A program made the translations under genes and the position numbers. Of a DNA stretch of 64,000 nucleotides, positions 47,478-56,377 are shown piece by piece. The stretch comes from Pseudoxanthomonas sp. CF385 (lineage in GTDB: Bacteria > Pseudomonadota > Gammaproteobacteria > Xanthomonadales > Xanthomonadaceae), in NCBI RefSeq assembly GCF_900104255.1, contig NZ_FNKZ01000003.1, forward strand, positions 186,001 through 250,000, given 5' to 3'. Each line of letters opens with the position of its first letter. Position 1 is the stretch's first letter. Below the pieces are notes generated by a model that was not told the DNA's origin, ran no database searches, and worked only from the letters and a program-made list of their open reading frames with translations.

Positions 47478-48344
47478 TCAAGGCGGAAGGCAGGTAAACG
47501 CACTTCCATCCGGCGCCACGTCGTCCGGCGCCGAGAGATGCAGGAGCAGCTGCGCCAATGTCATCACGTCCTGGAAGTTGTGCAGCAGCACGCGCCGCAG
47601 CAGGCCGGCATCGCCTCCACGTAGGTACTGCAGCCACGCGCCCGGCGCTTCCGATCCCGGCAGATCGTCCTCGCGGACGATGCCGAGCGCATGGCGCTCG
47701 ATGGTCGCCAACCGGCAGTTCTCCCACACTCCGCGATACCGGCGACGCGTGGGGAACAGCAGGTCCAGGTGCTCGAGGCCGGCCAGCGGCGTGCCCTGTC
47801 GTGCGAGGCGATAACGCGTGGCCAGCAGCGGCGCGTCGTAGCAGCGCCCGTTGTAGCTGATCAGGCGCGTGTCCTCGGCCAGCCATCGCGAGAACTCGCG
47901 CAGCATCGCCGGCTCCGCGGACAGGTGCGTGATCAGCAACTGGCGCACGCGCAGGCCGCCCGGCACGAAATCCGACGCGCCCACCATGAAGGCGCGCGTG
48001 CCGGTGCCGCCGGACAGGCCGGTGGTTTCGGTATCGAAGAACAGCATGCCGCGGGTCGGCAACAAGCCGGTGCGCGCGAACGCACCGTCCACGTCGTCCG
48101 GCACCGGATCGAACGGCAGCACCTGTTCGAGCAACAACAACCCCGGGGCAATCTCGTCGCCCGGCAACGCCCGATCGCAGGCGCGTACCACCGAAGACGG
48201 GCGAGCACGCTCACGGATGCCCAGCATGCGACGCAAGGCAGGCAGTGGATCGTGCACCGGCGGCAACGCGCTGGAGGGCGAAGCGGGGCCGTCATGCCCA
48301 GCCTGCCGCCGCAACCGCTGCAGTTTCTCCAGACTGACGCTCAT
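47478..48344 (-). CDS. Ribonuclease H-like exonuclease domain protein (YprB-type)
   Basis: A 288-aa protein with a DnaQ/RNase H-like fold. Acidic motifs are read at LFFDTETTGLSGGTGTRAFM (about residues 98-117), then YNGRCYDAPLL and an Asp in NFQDVMTLAQLLLHL. The N-terminal 70 residues are a Pro/Arg-rich region. It is adjacent to and overlaps the YprA-like helicase by 4 nt (ATGA), the same pairing as yprA-yprB in Bacillus, where the proteins cooperate in DNA processing. Confidence 0.85.
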   Translation of the reverse strand: MSVSLEKLQRLRRQAGHDGPASPSSALPPVHDPLPALRRMLGIRERARPSSVVRACDRALPGDEIAPGLLLLEQVLPFDPVPDDVDGAFARTGLLPTRGMLFFDTETTGLSGGTGTRAFMVGASDFVPGGLRVRQLLITHLSAEPAMLREFSRWLAEDTRLISYNGRCYDAPLLATRYRLARQGTPLAGLEHLDLLFPTRRRYRGVWENCRLATIERHALGIVREDDLPGSEAPGAWLQYLRGGDAGLLRRVLLHNFQDVMTLAQLLLHLSAPDDVAPDGSAFTCLPP

Positions 48345-50761
48345 GCGGCATCCAGCAGCTGCAACACGCGCATCGCGAGCGCACGCGGGGTCGTGTCCGC
48401 CTCCTCATCGACGGCCAGCACCGGACCCACGCACGCCGGACACCCGGCCTTGCAGTCGCAGCGGCCCACCAGGTCCGCGGCGCGGCGCACCAGTTCCGCC
48501 TGGCGTCGCCACAGCGGTTCGCTCAGGCCGATGCCGCCGGGGTAGTTGTCGTAGAGGTAGACCGTCGGCACGAAGCGGTCGCCCGACGCCGGCGACAGCA
48601 GTTGGCCCTCGCCGCTGCGCAGCTGTCCCCTGCCCTGCGTGTCCGGCAGCGCGAACCAGGCGCCGTCGCCATCGCCGACCGCCTTCTGCAGGTCGCGACC
48701 CTCGGCCATGACCGCGACCGTCGCCGCGATGTGCAGCGCATGCGCCGCGCCGAGGAAGCCGTCCAGCGCCTCCTGGCGCGAGCCGAACGACGCTTCAAGC
48801 AGCTGCGGCGGCAGCTGCCACCACAGGCTGGTGGTGTGCATCTCCTGGTCCGGCAGGTTCACCGGGCCGTAGCCGATGTTCTCGTGCGTGTAGTAGCGGA
48901 TCTTCTTGTAGCCGGCCACGCGCCGCACCACGTGCACTTCGCCGTGGTGGCACGTGCCCTGCCCGGCGATGCCGCCGTCGAAGCGTTCGAGCACCTTCAG
49001 CTTGGTGTAGTCGATCGCATCGGTGTAGTAGTCCACATGGGTACGGGTGACGTAGGCCTTGCGGCCTTCCCAATCCAGCCGCTCCACCTGGTAGGGCGTG
49101 GACTGCACCATGTGGATCGCGCCTTCGTACAGTGTCAGCGGCGCGGCGCTGAAATCGACTTCGGCGATGATTACCTGGCGCCCGTCGGTGCGGTCGACCA
49201 CGACGAAATTGCCGTCCGCCACCGAGCGCAGGCTGACCGCGTTGGCCGGATAGCTGTCGGCGATCCACTCGTAGCGGTCGCCCTCGCGATGGACCACGCT
49301 GTCCTCGTCCAGCAACTGCAGGAACGGGGACGGATCGACCGGCCCGTACATCTCGCCGGCCAGGAACGGCAACTCGAAGGCGGCGCAGCGGATATGGTCC
49401 AGCAGGATCATCGGCTGGTCCGGCGCGATGCGCGCATGCTCCGGCGGACTGTCGGCGAAGAACTCCGGGTGCCGCACCACGTACTGGTCCAGCGGCTGCG
49501 AACTGGCGACGAGGATGCCCAGCGAGGCCTGCTGTCGACGCCCGGCCCGGCCGAAGCGCTGCCACGTCGCCGCGATGGAGCCCGGATAGCCGTTCAGCAC
49601 CACCGCATCCAGGCTGCCGATGTCCACGCCCAGCTCCAGCGCGGACGTCGAGACGATGCCGTCCACGCGCCCGTCGCGCATCGCGCGCTCGGCGTCGCGC
49701 CGCTCGGTGGGCAGGTAGCCGCCGCGGTAGGCGCGGATCCGCGCCGGCTTGCGCGGATCGTGGTCGAACACGTCCTTCAGGTACTTGGTCAGCACTTCCA
49801 CCATCGTGCGCGACTGCGCGAACACCAGCGTCTTCAATCCGGCCTTGATCGCCAGCCGGGCGATCCGGTTGCTCTGCGAACGCGCCGAGGCGCGCAGGCC
49901 CAGGTCGGGATTCACCACCGGCGGATTCCACAGCAACACATGCTTGTCGCCGGTAGGCGCACCGGATTCGGTGATCGCCTCGACGTCCGCCTCGATCAGC
50001 GCCTCGGCGTGCGCCTTCGGGTTGCCGATGGTGGCCGAGCAGAGGATGAACTGCGGGTCCGCACCGTAGAACGCGCACACCCGCTTGAGCCGTCGCAGGA
50101 CGTTGGCCACATGGCTGCCGAACACGCCGCGGTAGGTATGCACCTCGTCGATCACTACATAGCGCAGGTTCTCGAAGAACTGCGCCCACTTGGTGTGGTG
50201 CGGCAGGATGGCCTGGTGCAGCATGTCCGGATTGCTGACCACGATGTCGCCGTGCAGGCGGATCGCCTGGCGCGCATCGCCGGGCGTGTCGCCGTCGAAG
50301 GTGAACGCTTTCAGCCCGAGGTCGCCTGCGCGGCTGAGGTCCAGCAGCTCGGCCACCTGGTCCTGCGCCAGCGCCTTGGTTGGGAACAGGTACAGCGCCT
50401 TGCCCTTGCGCGAGAGCGCCGAGGCCACCACCGGCATCGTGTAGCACAGCGATTTTCCCGACGCCGTCGGCGTCACGATGGCCAGGTGCTTGCCCGCCTG
50501 CGCGGCCTGCCAGGCCTCGGCCTGATGCGAATACAGCCGGCCGATGCCGCGCGCGCGCAACGCCGCCGAGAGCGACGGCGGCAGATCATCGGGCAGGTCG
50601 GCGTAGCGACCTTCACGTCCGGGGATGACGAAGCGCCCCGTCACCCGGTCGTGGTACTTGCCGGCGAGGCGGTCGGCCAGCGCGTTGCCATCGCCGGGCA
50701 AGGCCGGCAACAGCGAGGCCTCGTCGGCGTGGCGGCGGATCCACGAGGTTTGGGCGGGCAT
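48341..50761 (-). CDS. DEAD/DEAH-box helicase with Zn-binding C terminus (YprA/MrfA-type)
   Basis: 806 aa. The helicase core has Walker A TPTASGKSLCYT (about 95), Walker B VIDEVHTYRGVFG, motif III and the VI motif QRFGRAGRRQQ. The C-terminal DUF1998-like domain carries a Cys cluster CDCKAGCPACVGP near 780. Bacillus MrfA of this type removes mitomycin-induced DNA damage with the MrfB exonuclease, whose analog is the next gene. The ATG at 50761 follows GAGAG; an earlier in-frame ATG gives a 30-residue Arg-rich extension lacking conservation signs. Confidence 0.9.
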   Translation of the reverse strand: MPAQTSWIRRHADEASLLPALPGDGNALADRLAGKYHDRVTGRFVIPGREGRYADLPDDLPPSLSAALRARGIGRLYSHQAEAWQAAQAGKHLAIVTPTASGKSLCYTMPVVASALSRKGKALYLFPTKALAQDQVAELLDLSRAGDLGLKAFTFDGDTPGDARQAIRLHGDIVVSNPDMLHQAILPHHTKWAQFFENLRYVVIDEVHTYRGVFGSHVANVLRRLKRVCAFYGADPQFILCSATIGNPKAHAEALIEADVEAITESGAPTGDKHVLLWNPPVVNPDLGLRASARSQSNRIARLAIKAGLKTLVFAQSRTMVEVLTKYLKDVFDHDPRKPARIRAYRGGYLPTERRDAERAMRDGRVDGIVSTSALELGVDIGSLDAVVLNGYPGSIAATWQRFGRAGRRQQASLGILVASSQPLDQYVVRHPEFFADSPPEHARIAPDQPMILLDHIRCAAFELPFLAGEMYGPVDPSPFLQLLDEDSVVHREGDRYEWIADSYPANAVSLRSVADGNFVVVDRTDGRQVIIAEVDFSAAPLTLYEGAIHMVQSTPYQVERLDWEGRKAYVTRTHVDYYTDAIDYTKLKVLERFDGGIAGQGTCHHGEVHVVRRVAGYKKIRYYTHENIGYGPVNLPDQEMHTTSLWWQLPPQLLEASFGSRQEALDGFLGAAHALHIAATVAVMAEGRDLQKAVGDGDGAWFALPDTQGRGQLRSGEGQLLSPASGDRFVPTVYLYDNYPGGIGLSEPLWRRQAELVRRAADLVGRCDCKAGCPACVGPVLAVDEEADTTPRALAMRVLQLLDAA

Positions 50762-50956
50762 GGTCGGCTCTCTGTGCGTGCCCGTCTGCGGGCGAGCGCG
50801 CATCAGACGACAGCGGCGTCTCACCCGCTGAGACGGGTTCGTGGCCATCACCTCGCTGAATCCTCAGTTTTGTGATCGGCGATTGAAGGTATTTCTCACC
50901 CATGGGTAACGCGCGCCGGGTTACCACGGCATCACCCCCACCGGAGGCGTACGCCC

Positions 50957-51313
50957 ATGAACCGACACCTCTATCGCGAGCAGCTCGATACCTTGCGGCA
51001 GACACCGTTCCGTTCACCCGAGCGGGCCGACGACGCGTTCGCCGCGTTCACGGCGCACGACTACGGCCGCCGCCGCCGCCTGCATCCCGACGTCGCCTGG
51101 GAAGATGCCTGCCGGGCCTATGCCTTCGCCGCGGCCTCGCACGCGGAACATGGTGGCGAGCACCTGGATCTGGATACCGAACTGGAGCTCGAAGACCACT
51201 GGGACCGCCTGCGCGGCGACAGCGGCCCCGAGTGGCCGGTCGCGCGCACGCTGCTGCGCGAGGCGTGGCGCTGGCTCGACGAACACGAGCCCACGCCCGC
51301 GCGCGTGCATTGA
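50957..51313 (+). CDS. Hypothetical protein
   Basis: A 118-aa soluble protein that I do not recognise. It is strongly charged and helical: a run of Glu/Asp near 75-90 (LDLDTELELEDHWDRL) and Trp-containing helices (PEWPVARTLLREAWRWLDEH). It has no signal or membrane segment. A GGAGG site 9 nt upstream supports the start, and a 13-bp hairpin follows its stop. It is divergent from the helicase gene. Confidence 0.6.
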   Translation: MNRHLYREQLDTLRQTPFRSPERADDAFAAFTAHDYGRRRRLHPDVAWEDACRAYAFAAASHAEHGGEHLDLDTELELEDHWDRLRGDSGPEWPVARTLLREAWRWLDEHEPTPARVH

Positions 51314-51323
51314 GCGCGCGCGC

Positions 51324-51354
51324 TTCGTCGTCGCGTGCGCGACGCGACGACGAA
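51324..51354. terminator. Strong hairpin after the 118-aa gene
   Basis: TTCGTCGTCGCGT, loop GCGCG, ACGCGACGACGAA: a perfect 13-bp stem 11 nt past the stop. No T tract. The rest of 51355-51594 shows no further feature. Confidence 0.55.
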
Positions 51355-51594
51355 CGGTGACCGGATCGCGTGCGGCAGTGCGTGTCCCTGTAAGCAGGGG
51401 CAGTCGATAACAACAAGAACCGGCGGGATCATGGACCGCGTCCGCGTGCGGACACGGGCAGGAGACGTCGCTACAGGGGGTCGCGCTGTCGGATGCGCGA
51501 CGGGGACGGGAACGCGGCTGTCACGCGTCGGTAAGCCGTGCTTCATCCAGTCAGTCCATGCTCCGCCAGGCCTTGCGCCAGGGAGTGGGACCGC

Positions 51595-52011
51595 ATGTCA
51601 TGCCTTCAGAAACCGATCGCCCCGGCCTGGGCGGACGCGCACGCCCCCTGCGCCGTCATCGATATCCACGCCGAGCTGCTGTTCTGGGAACACACCTACG
51701 CCAGCCAGCCGTTCCATCGTTCCGGCACGCCGTTCCGCCACTACGTGCCCACCCTGAAATTCGCGTACGACGTCTACCTGCTCTCGCACCGGCAATCGCT
51801 GCACGAGTTGCTGCCGACCCTGCCCGCGCGCTACCACACCGGCAACGTGCGCGGCCTACGGCTCGACTGGCCGCTCGCGCAGGCCGTCATCGAGCGCGTG
51901 TGGGAGCGCCTCAATGCGCCGCTGGAAGAGGATCCGCCGTTGTTCCCGCCCTCGCCTGTCGCCTTGATGGACGAGCGCGCGATCCTCGCCGCGGCGATGC
52001 GTCAGCGCTGA
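51595..52011 (+). CDS. Small hypothetical protein, paralog of the next gene
   Basis: A 138-aa protein. The central region (about 25-105) matches the following 107-aa protein: VIDIHAELLFWEHTY versus IVDIDAELAYWKTRL, LKFAYDVYLLSHRQS versus LKVGYDAYLLHHQHE, and AVIERVWERL versus IMRAVWQRL. It is mostly helical, with no signal or known motif. GGGAG precedes the ATG. The 30-residue C-terminal tail is unique to this copy. Confidence 0.6.
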   Translation: MSCLQKPIAPAWADAHAPCAVIDIHAELLFWEHTYASQPFHRSGTPFRHYVPTLKFAYDVYLLSHRQSLHELLPTLPARYHTGNVRGLRLDWPLAQAVIERVWERLNAPLEEDPPLFPPSPVALMDERAILAAAMRQR

Positions 52012-52155
52012 CCTTCACGCAGGCGATGCAAAGGTGAACCAGAACGCGCGCGCGCGGTTAAATACGGGTTAAAACGCTCTTTATTTCACTTAAGCGTCAC
52101 TTCCGCGAACCAACACTCCGCCGTGTCAGACCACCATACCGATACGGGGATCACC

Positions 52156-52479
52156 ATGGCCAGCCTGCACCGCCGTTCCACTCAGCACACCGCGCAGATC
52201 GTCGATATCGACGCCGAACTCGCGTACTGGAAAACGCGCCTGAACGAAGACACGTTCCAGGTGGTCGGCGCCACGGTCGGCGATCTGGAGCAATGCCTGA
52301 AGGTCGGTTACGACGCCTACCTGCTGCACCACCAGCACGAGTTCGACGACATCGCCCCCGCCCTGCGCGACCGCCTGCAGCGCTACTGTCCGGATACGCC
52401 GATCGGCTGGTACCGCGCGCAGCCGATCATGCGTGCGGTATGGCAGCGGCTGAAGCCCGCCACCGTCGGCCACGTCTGA
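52156..52479 (+). CDS. Small hypothetical protein, paralog of the previous gene
   Basis: A 107-aa protein, paralogous over most of its length to the 138-aa protein at 51595. The conserved pattern is DI(D/H)AEL-x-(F/Y)W, LK-x2-YD-x-YLL-x-H, then a VW(E/Q)RL helix. GGGGA precedes the ATG at 52156. An AT-richer stretch (52050-52110) that may hold its promoter lies upstream. I do not recognise the family. Confidence 0.6.
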   Translation: MASLHRRSTQHTAQIVDIDAELAYWKTRLNEDTFQVVGATVGDLEQCLKVGYDAYLLHHQHEFDDIAPALRDRLQRYCPDTPIGWYRAQPIMRAVWQRLKPATVGHV

Positions 52480-52486
52480 AGACCGA

Positions 52487-52501
52487 GGGCCCGCGCGGCC
52501 C
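52487..52501. terminator. Possible hairpin between convergent genes
   Basis: GGGCC, loop CGCGC, GGCCC at the convergence of the 107-aa gene and the hybrid kinase gene. It is short and without a T tract. Confidence 0.3.
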
Positions 52502-52506
52502 GGGCG

Positions 52507-54015
52507 TCAGGCGCGCGGGCTGAGCGCGTATTCGATCGCGCCGAACAGGGACTGGATTTGCACGGGCTTGGTGACGACCGCGGCGCAGTCGTGTCGGTCA
52601 TCGTCGAGGCCCGGTTCGCGCAGGCGGATCACCGGACCATCGAAGCCCGCTTCCTGCAGCACCGCCAGCACGTCCGCGGCCGACAGCAGCAGGATGTCGT
52701 CGTCCAGGATCGCCAGCGCCGGCAGGCCGATGCGGGCGATCTGCTGCAACGCGATGGCGCCGTCCGGCGCCATCATGGGGTCGTAGCCCTGCGCCGCCAG
52801 CGCGTTGCCCAGCAGCGAAAGCCGCGTGGCGTCCCCATCGACCAGCAGGATGCGACGGCCCTCACCATCGTGGAACACCGTGCCTTCGGGCGCGCTCCAT
52901 TCCAGCGATGGCGCCGCGGGCAGCCACAGTTCGAAACTCGTGCCCTGGCCCACGCTGCTTTCGACCTGGATACGGCCCTGCACCGACTCGACGATCCGCT
53001 TGCACGACATCAATCCCAGACCGGTACCACTGGACTTGGTGGTGAAGAACGGCGTGAACAGCTGTTGCCGCGTGGCCTCGTCCATGCCGCTGCCCTCGTC
53101 GGCGACGCGGATCACCACGTGGTCGCTTCCCTCGGCATCGGCCACGCGCCGCGCCGACAGGGTCAACGCGCCGCCCTGCTCCGCCATCGCCTGGATGCCA
53201 TTGAGGCAGAGGTTGATCAGGCACTGCTGGAATTCGGTGTAGTTGCCCTCGATCTGCAAGCCGTCCTCCGGCGCCTCGATCACCAGGCGGACGCGCTTGG
53301 CCAGCGACCCCTGCATCAGCAACTGGACGGCCTGGAACAGCGCCGTCACCTCGATGCGCTCGCTCGCCTTGCGCGAACCGCGCACGAAGGACAGCATCGA
53401 GTCGGCCATCTCGTGGCCGCGCTTGCCGCTCTCGGAGATCACCGCGCCCAGGCGCAGGATCTTCGGATCGTTGCTGTAGGTGGACAGCAGGTCGGGGACG
53501 ATCAGCAGTGGCTGCAGGATGTTGCGCAGGTCGTGGCTCAGTCCCGCGGCCAGCATCGCCAGGCAATCGAGGCGTTGCGAGCGCATCAGTTCGCGCTCCG
53601 CGTATTCGCGCTCACGCTCGAGGCGGGTTTCCCGGATGGCACGCGCCACCGCGGAGGGCAGGCGTACCGGACTGTGCTTGAGCACGTAGTCGCTGGCGCC
53701 TTCCTGCAGCGCCTTGACCGCGGTCTCCTCGCCGATCGTGCCGGAGAAGAACACGAACGGCAGACGCCCATCATGGGCACGCACGATCTCCAGGGCCTGG
53801 TAACCGGAAAAGCCCGGCAGTTCCATGTCCGAGACCACCAGGTCGAACGGCTCGCCGGCCAGTGCCGCGCCCATGCCCGAGGCGTCGTCGACGCGCACGA
53901 ACTCGGCGTCGAGTCCCGCTTCATGCAGTTGCTCGACCAGCAGTTCGGCGTCGAGTTCGGAATCCTCGACCAGGAGGATCCTCACGCGCCCCAGCGGTGT
54001 CCCGGTTCGCGGCAT
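52507..54015 (-). CDS. Receiver-histidine kinase-receiver hybrid
   Basis: 502 aa, soluble. The receiver (1-120) has its phospho-Asp in LVVSDMELPGFSG and a KHSP lysine. The dimerisation helix has His in LAAGLSHDLRNILQPLL (near 157). The HATPase has the N box CLINLCLNGIQAM, DEGSGMD and GTGLGLMS. A second receiver at the C terminus (about 390-495) has ALAILDDDIL and a VVTKPVQIQ lysine. Without an input domain, its first receiver is the likely input. It follows the response regulator gene in the same direction, so it probably belongs to the HK-RR-hybrid operon. Confidence 0.88.
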   Translation of the reverse strand: MPRTGTPLGRVRILLVEDSELDAELLVEQLHEAGLDAEFVRVDDASGMGAALAGEPFDLVVSDMELPGFSGYQALEIVRAHDGRLPFVFFSGTIGEETAVKALQEGASDYVLKHSPVRLPSAVARAIRETRLEREREYAERELMRSQRLDCLAMLAAGLSHDLRNILQPLLIVPDLLSTYSNDPKILRLGAVISESGKRGHEMADSMLSFVRGSRKASERIEVTALFQAVQLLMQGSLAKRVRLVIEAPEDGLQIEGNYTEFQQCLINLCLNGIQAMAEQGGALTLSARRVADAEGSDHVVIRVADEGSGMDEATRQQLFTPFFTTKSSGTGLGLMSCKRIVESVQGRIQVESSVGQGTSFELWLPAAPSLEWSAPEGTVFHDGEGRRILLVDGDATRLSLLGNALAAQGYDPMMAPDGAIALQQIARIGLPALAILDDDILLLSAADVLAVLQEAGFDGPVIRLREPGLDDDRHDCAAVVTKPVQIQSLFGAIEYALSPRA

Positions 54016-54018
54016 CGA

Positions 54019-54459
54019 TCAGTCCCGCACCGGCGTTTCGTTGATCACGGCCCAGAACGTGCCCAGGGTCTTGACCGCCTGGAAGAACTGGTCGATGTCC
54101 ACCGGCTTGACCACATAGGCATTCACGCCGAGGTCCCAGCTGCGCGCCAGATCGCTCTCCTCGCGCGAGGACGACAGGATCACCACCGGCAGGTGCTTCA
54201 GCTTCTCGTCGTTCCGGATGGTCTTCAACACCTCGAGCCCGTCCATCCGCGGCATCTTGATGTCGAGCAGCAACACCGACGGCAGGCCCTCTTCGCGGTT
54301 GGCATGCGCGCCCCGGCGCAACAGGTAGTCCAGCGCCTCGACGCCGTCCTCCACGTGCACGATGGGGTTGGCTAGGTTGGCCTCCCGCAGCGCATCGATC
54401 GCCATTTCAGCGTCGGCCAGGCTGTCTTCGGCCAGCAGGATGGTGCGGATGGCGCTCAT
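54019..54459 (-). CDS. Single-domain response regulator (Rcp1-like)
   Basis: A 146-aa receiver without an output domain. The acidic pair is in LLAEDSLADAEMA, the phospho-Asp in VLLLDIKMPRMDG, and the Lys in AYVVKPVDIDQFF. The length and the VKP-DIDQFFQAVKTLG ending resemble response regulators paired with bacteriophytochrome-type kinases. It overlaps the preceding kinase by 4 nt and lies 3 nt before the hybrid kinase. Confidence 0.9.
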   Translation of the reverse strand: MSAIRTILLAEDSLADAEMAIDALREANLANPIVHVEDGVEALDYLLRRGAHANREEGLPSVLLLDIKMPRMDGLEVLKTIRNDEKLKHLPVVILSSSREESDLARSWDLGVNAYVVKPVDIDQFFQAVKTLGTFWAVINETPVRD

Positions 54460-56258
54460 GCGTCTTTCTCTCTGGAGGGCGGAGCATCGAGCGCCGCGGG
54501 AAGGGTGAAGAAGAATGTCGCGCCCTGGTCGGGGACCGACTCGGCCCAGATGCGGCCGCCGTGGCGGCCGAGCACGCGGCGCACGCTGGCCAGACCGATG
54601 CCCGTGCCGGGGAATTCGCTGGCTTTGTGCAGGCGCTGGAACACGCCGAACAGCTTGCCCGCGTAGACCATGTCGAAGCCCGCGCCATTGTCGCGCACGC
54701 TGAAGAGGTGGCTGCCGTCTTCCTGGCGGCGGTGCTCCACCTCGATGATGGAACGGTCGCGCTGGCTGCTGTACTTCACGGCGTTGCCCAGCAGGTTGCC
54801 CCACACCTGGCGCATCATGTTCTCGTCGGCCAGCACGATGGGCATCGGCGCGATCCGCCACTCCACCCGTTCCGCACGTCCGTCGCCGGCCTCGTTGGCG
54901 TCCAGCATCGCGCGCGCCTCGGCGACCAGCGACTGCATGTCCACCGCCTGCAGGCGCAGCGCGCTGCGGCCCAGGCGCGAGTAGACCAGCAGGTCGTCGA
55001 TCAGCTGCGACATGCGGCGCGCGGAAGTGCCGATCACGTCCAGGTAGTGGCGGCTCTTGTCGTCGATGCCGTCGCCCAGGTGACGTCCCAGCTTGTCCGA
55101 GAAGCCGGCCACGTGGCGCAGCGGCGCGCGCAGATCGTGCGAGACCGAATAGCTGAAGGCCTCCAGCTCGCGGTTCACTTCCGATACCTGTTCCACCTTG
55201 CCTTCCAGCTGGCGGTTCAGCGCGGCGATCTCCTGCTGCGCGGTCTTCTGCAGCGAGATGTCGCTGACGGTCATCAGCACCGCATGATCGTCCTTGTCCG
55301 GCAGCGGCATGCGACGCGCGTTGAGCAGCACGGTGCGGCGCAGACCGTCGGCGGTTTCCTGCTGGAGTTCGTAATCCCACAACTCGCGGCCGCGCGCCAG
55401 CACGTCGTCCAGGCGCTTGCGCATCACCTTGTCGCTCCAGGCGTCGCCCAGCTCGTCCAGGCCGCCGACGACACGGCCCTTCTCGATGCCGTACAGCTCC
55501 GCGAAGGCCGCGTTGTACATCTGCACGTGCTGCTCGCCGTCCACCAGCACGATCGGCTCCCGCACGGTCTCCAGCATCACCACCGCGCGCTGGCTGGCAC
55601 GCGCGGTTTCCTTCTCCGCGTTCAGCCGGCGCGCGACCTGCCGCCCCAGCGACATCACCACCAGGACGATCAGCAGCAGCTGCGCACCCAGCGCGGCCAT
55701 GCGGATCCATTCCATCCGGCTGCGCTGCGCGGTGGCATCACTGCTGCGCTTTTCCAGCAATGCGCGCTCGTCGGCGAGGATTTCGCTCAACAACCCGCGG
55801 ATGGGGAAGCGTGTGGCCAACGGAGCCACCACCGAGCCCCGGTAGGCGTCCGGCGCCTCCAGCAGTTGGTCGACCACCTCGATGCGCGCATCGACCAGCT
55901 CGCGCAGGCGTCCGATCCGCACCAGCTGCTCGGGATTGTCGACGGTCAGGCGGGCCAAGGCTTCGAAGCGCTGCGGCAGGGATGACCGGCCCGTCGCCAG
56001 CCGCTCGCGCGCGAGCGGATGATCCGCACCCAGCGCGATCAGCATGGCGGAACTTTCCATCTCGCGGACGTCCAGCGCCAGCCCCAGCACGGTGGCTTCC
56101 ACCTCGTGCGTATGGACGACTTCGTCGGCGGCGGCCTGGGTGGAGCGCGCCAGCTGCTGGAGCAGGATCACCGGACCGACCACGATCAGCAGGATCACCA
56201 GCCCCAACAAGGGCAGGCGCCACTTTCCCCACGTCGCGCGGGCGAGGTCGTCGTTCAT
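54456..56258 (-). CDS. CHASE3-like sensor histidine kinase
   Basis: A 600-aa membrane kinase. The first helix is near 14-36, with a ~150-residue periplasmic helical sensor similar to CHASE3 and a second helix near 185-207. A PAS domain (about 230-345, VREPIVLVDGEQHVQMYN) and a coiled linker lead to a dimerisation helix with His in FSYSVSHDLRAPLRHVAGFS. The HATPase has GNLLGNAVKYSS, DNGAGFDM and GTGIGLASVRRV. The kinase type resembles phytochrome-like kinases that partner single-domain regulators. The signal is unknown. Confidence 0.9.
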   Translation of the reverse strand: MNDDLARATWGKWRLPLLGLVILLIVVGPVILLQQLARSTQAAADEVVHTHEVEATVLGLALDVREMESSAMLIALGADHPLARERLATGRSSLPQRFEALARLTVDNPEQLVRIGRLRELVDARIEVVDQLLEAPDAYRGSVVAPLATRFPIRGLLSEILADERALLEKRSSDATAQRSRMEWIRMAALGAQLLLIVLVVMSLGRQVARRLNAEKETARASQRAVVMLETVREPIVLVDGEQHVQMYNAAFAELYGIEKGRVVGGLDELGDAWSDKVMRKRLDDVLARGRELWDYELQQETADGLRRTVLLNARRMPLPDKDDHAVLMTVSDISLQKTAQQEIAALNRQLEGKVEQVSEVNRELEAFSYSVSHDLRAPLRHVAGFSDKLGRHLGDGIDDKSRHYLDVIGTSARRMSQLIDDLLVYSRLGRSALRLQAVDMQSLVAEARAMLDANEAGDGRAERVEWRIAPMPIVLADENMMRQVWGNLLGNAVKYSSQRDRSIIEVEHRRQEDGSHLFSVRDNGAGFDMVYAGKLFGVFQRLHKASEFPGTGIGLASVRRVLGRHGGRIWAESVPDQGATFFFTLPAALDAPPSREKDA

Positions 56259-56377
56259 GGTCCCCTGGCTGGTAAAGATCGCGCGGGCGACTCCGACAGT
56301 CGCCGCGCGGAAGAGTCTGGGGATGCTAGCGCAGGATCGTCACCTTGGGAATGAAGGCCGACCGTTCAGCATGATGT

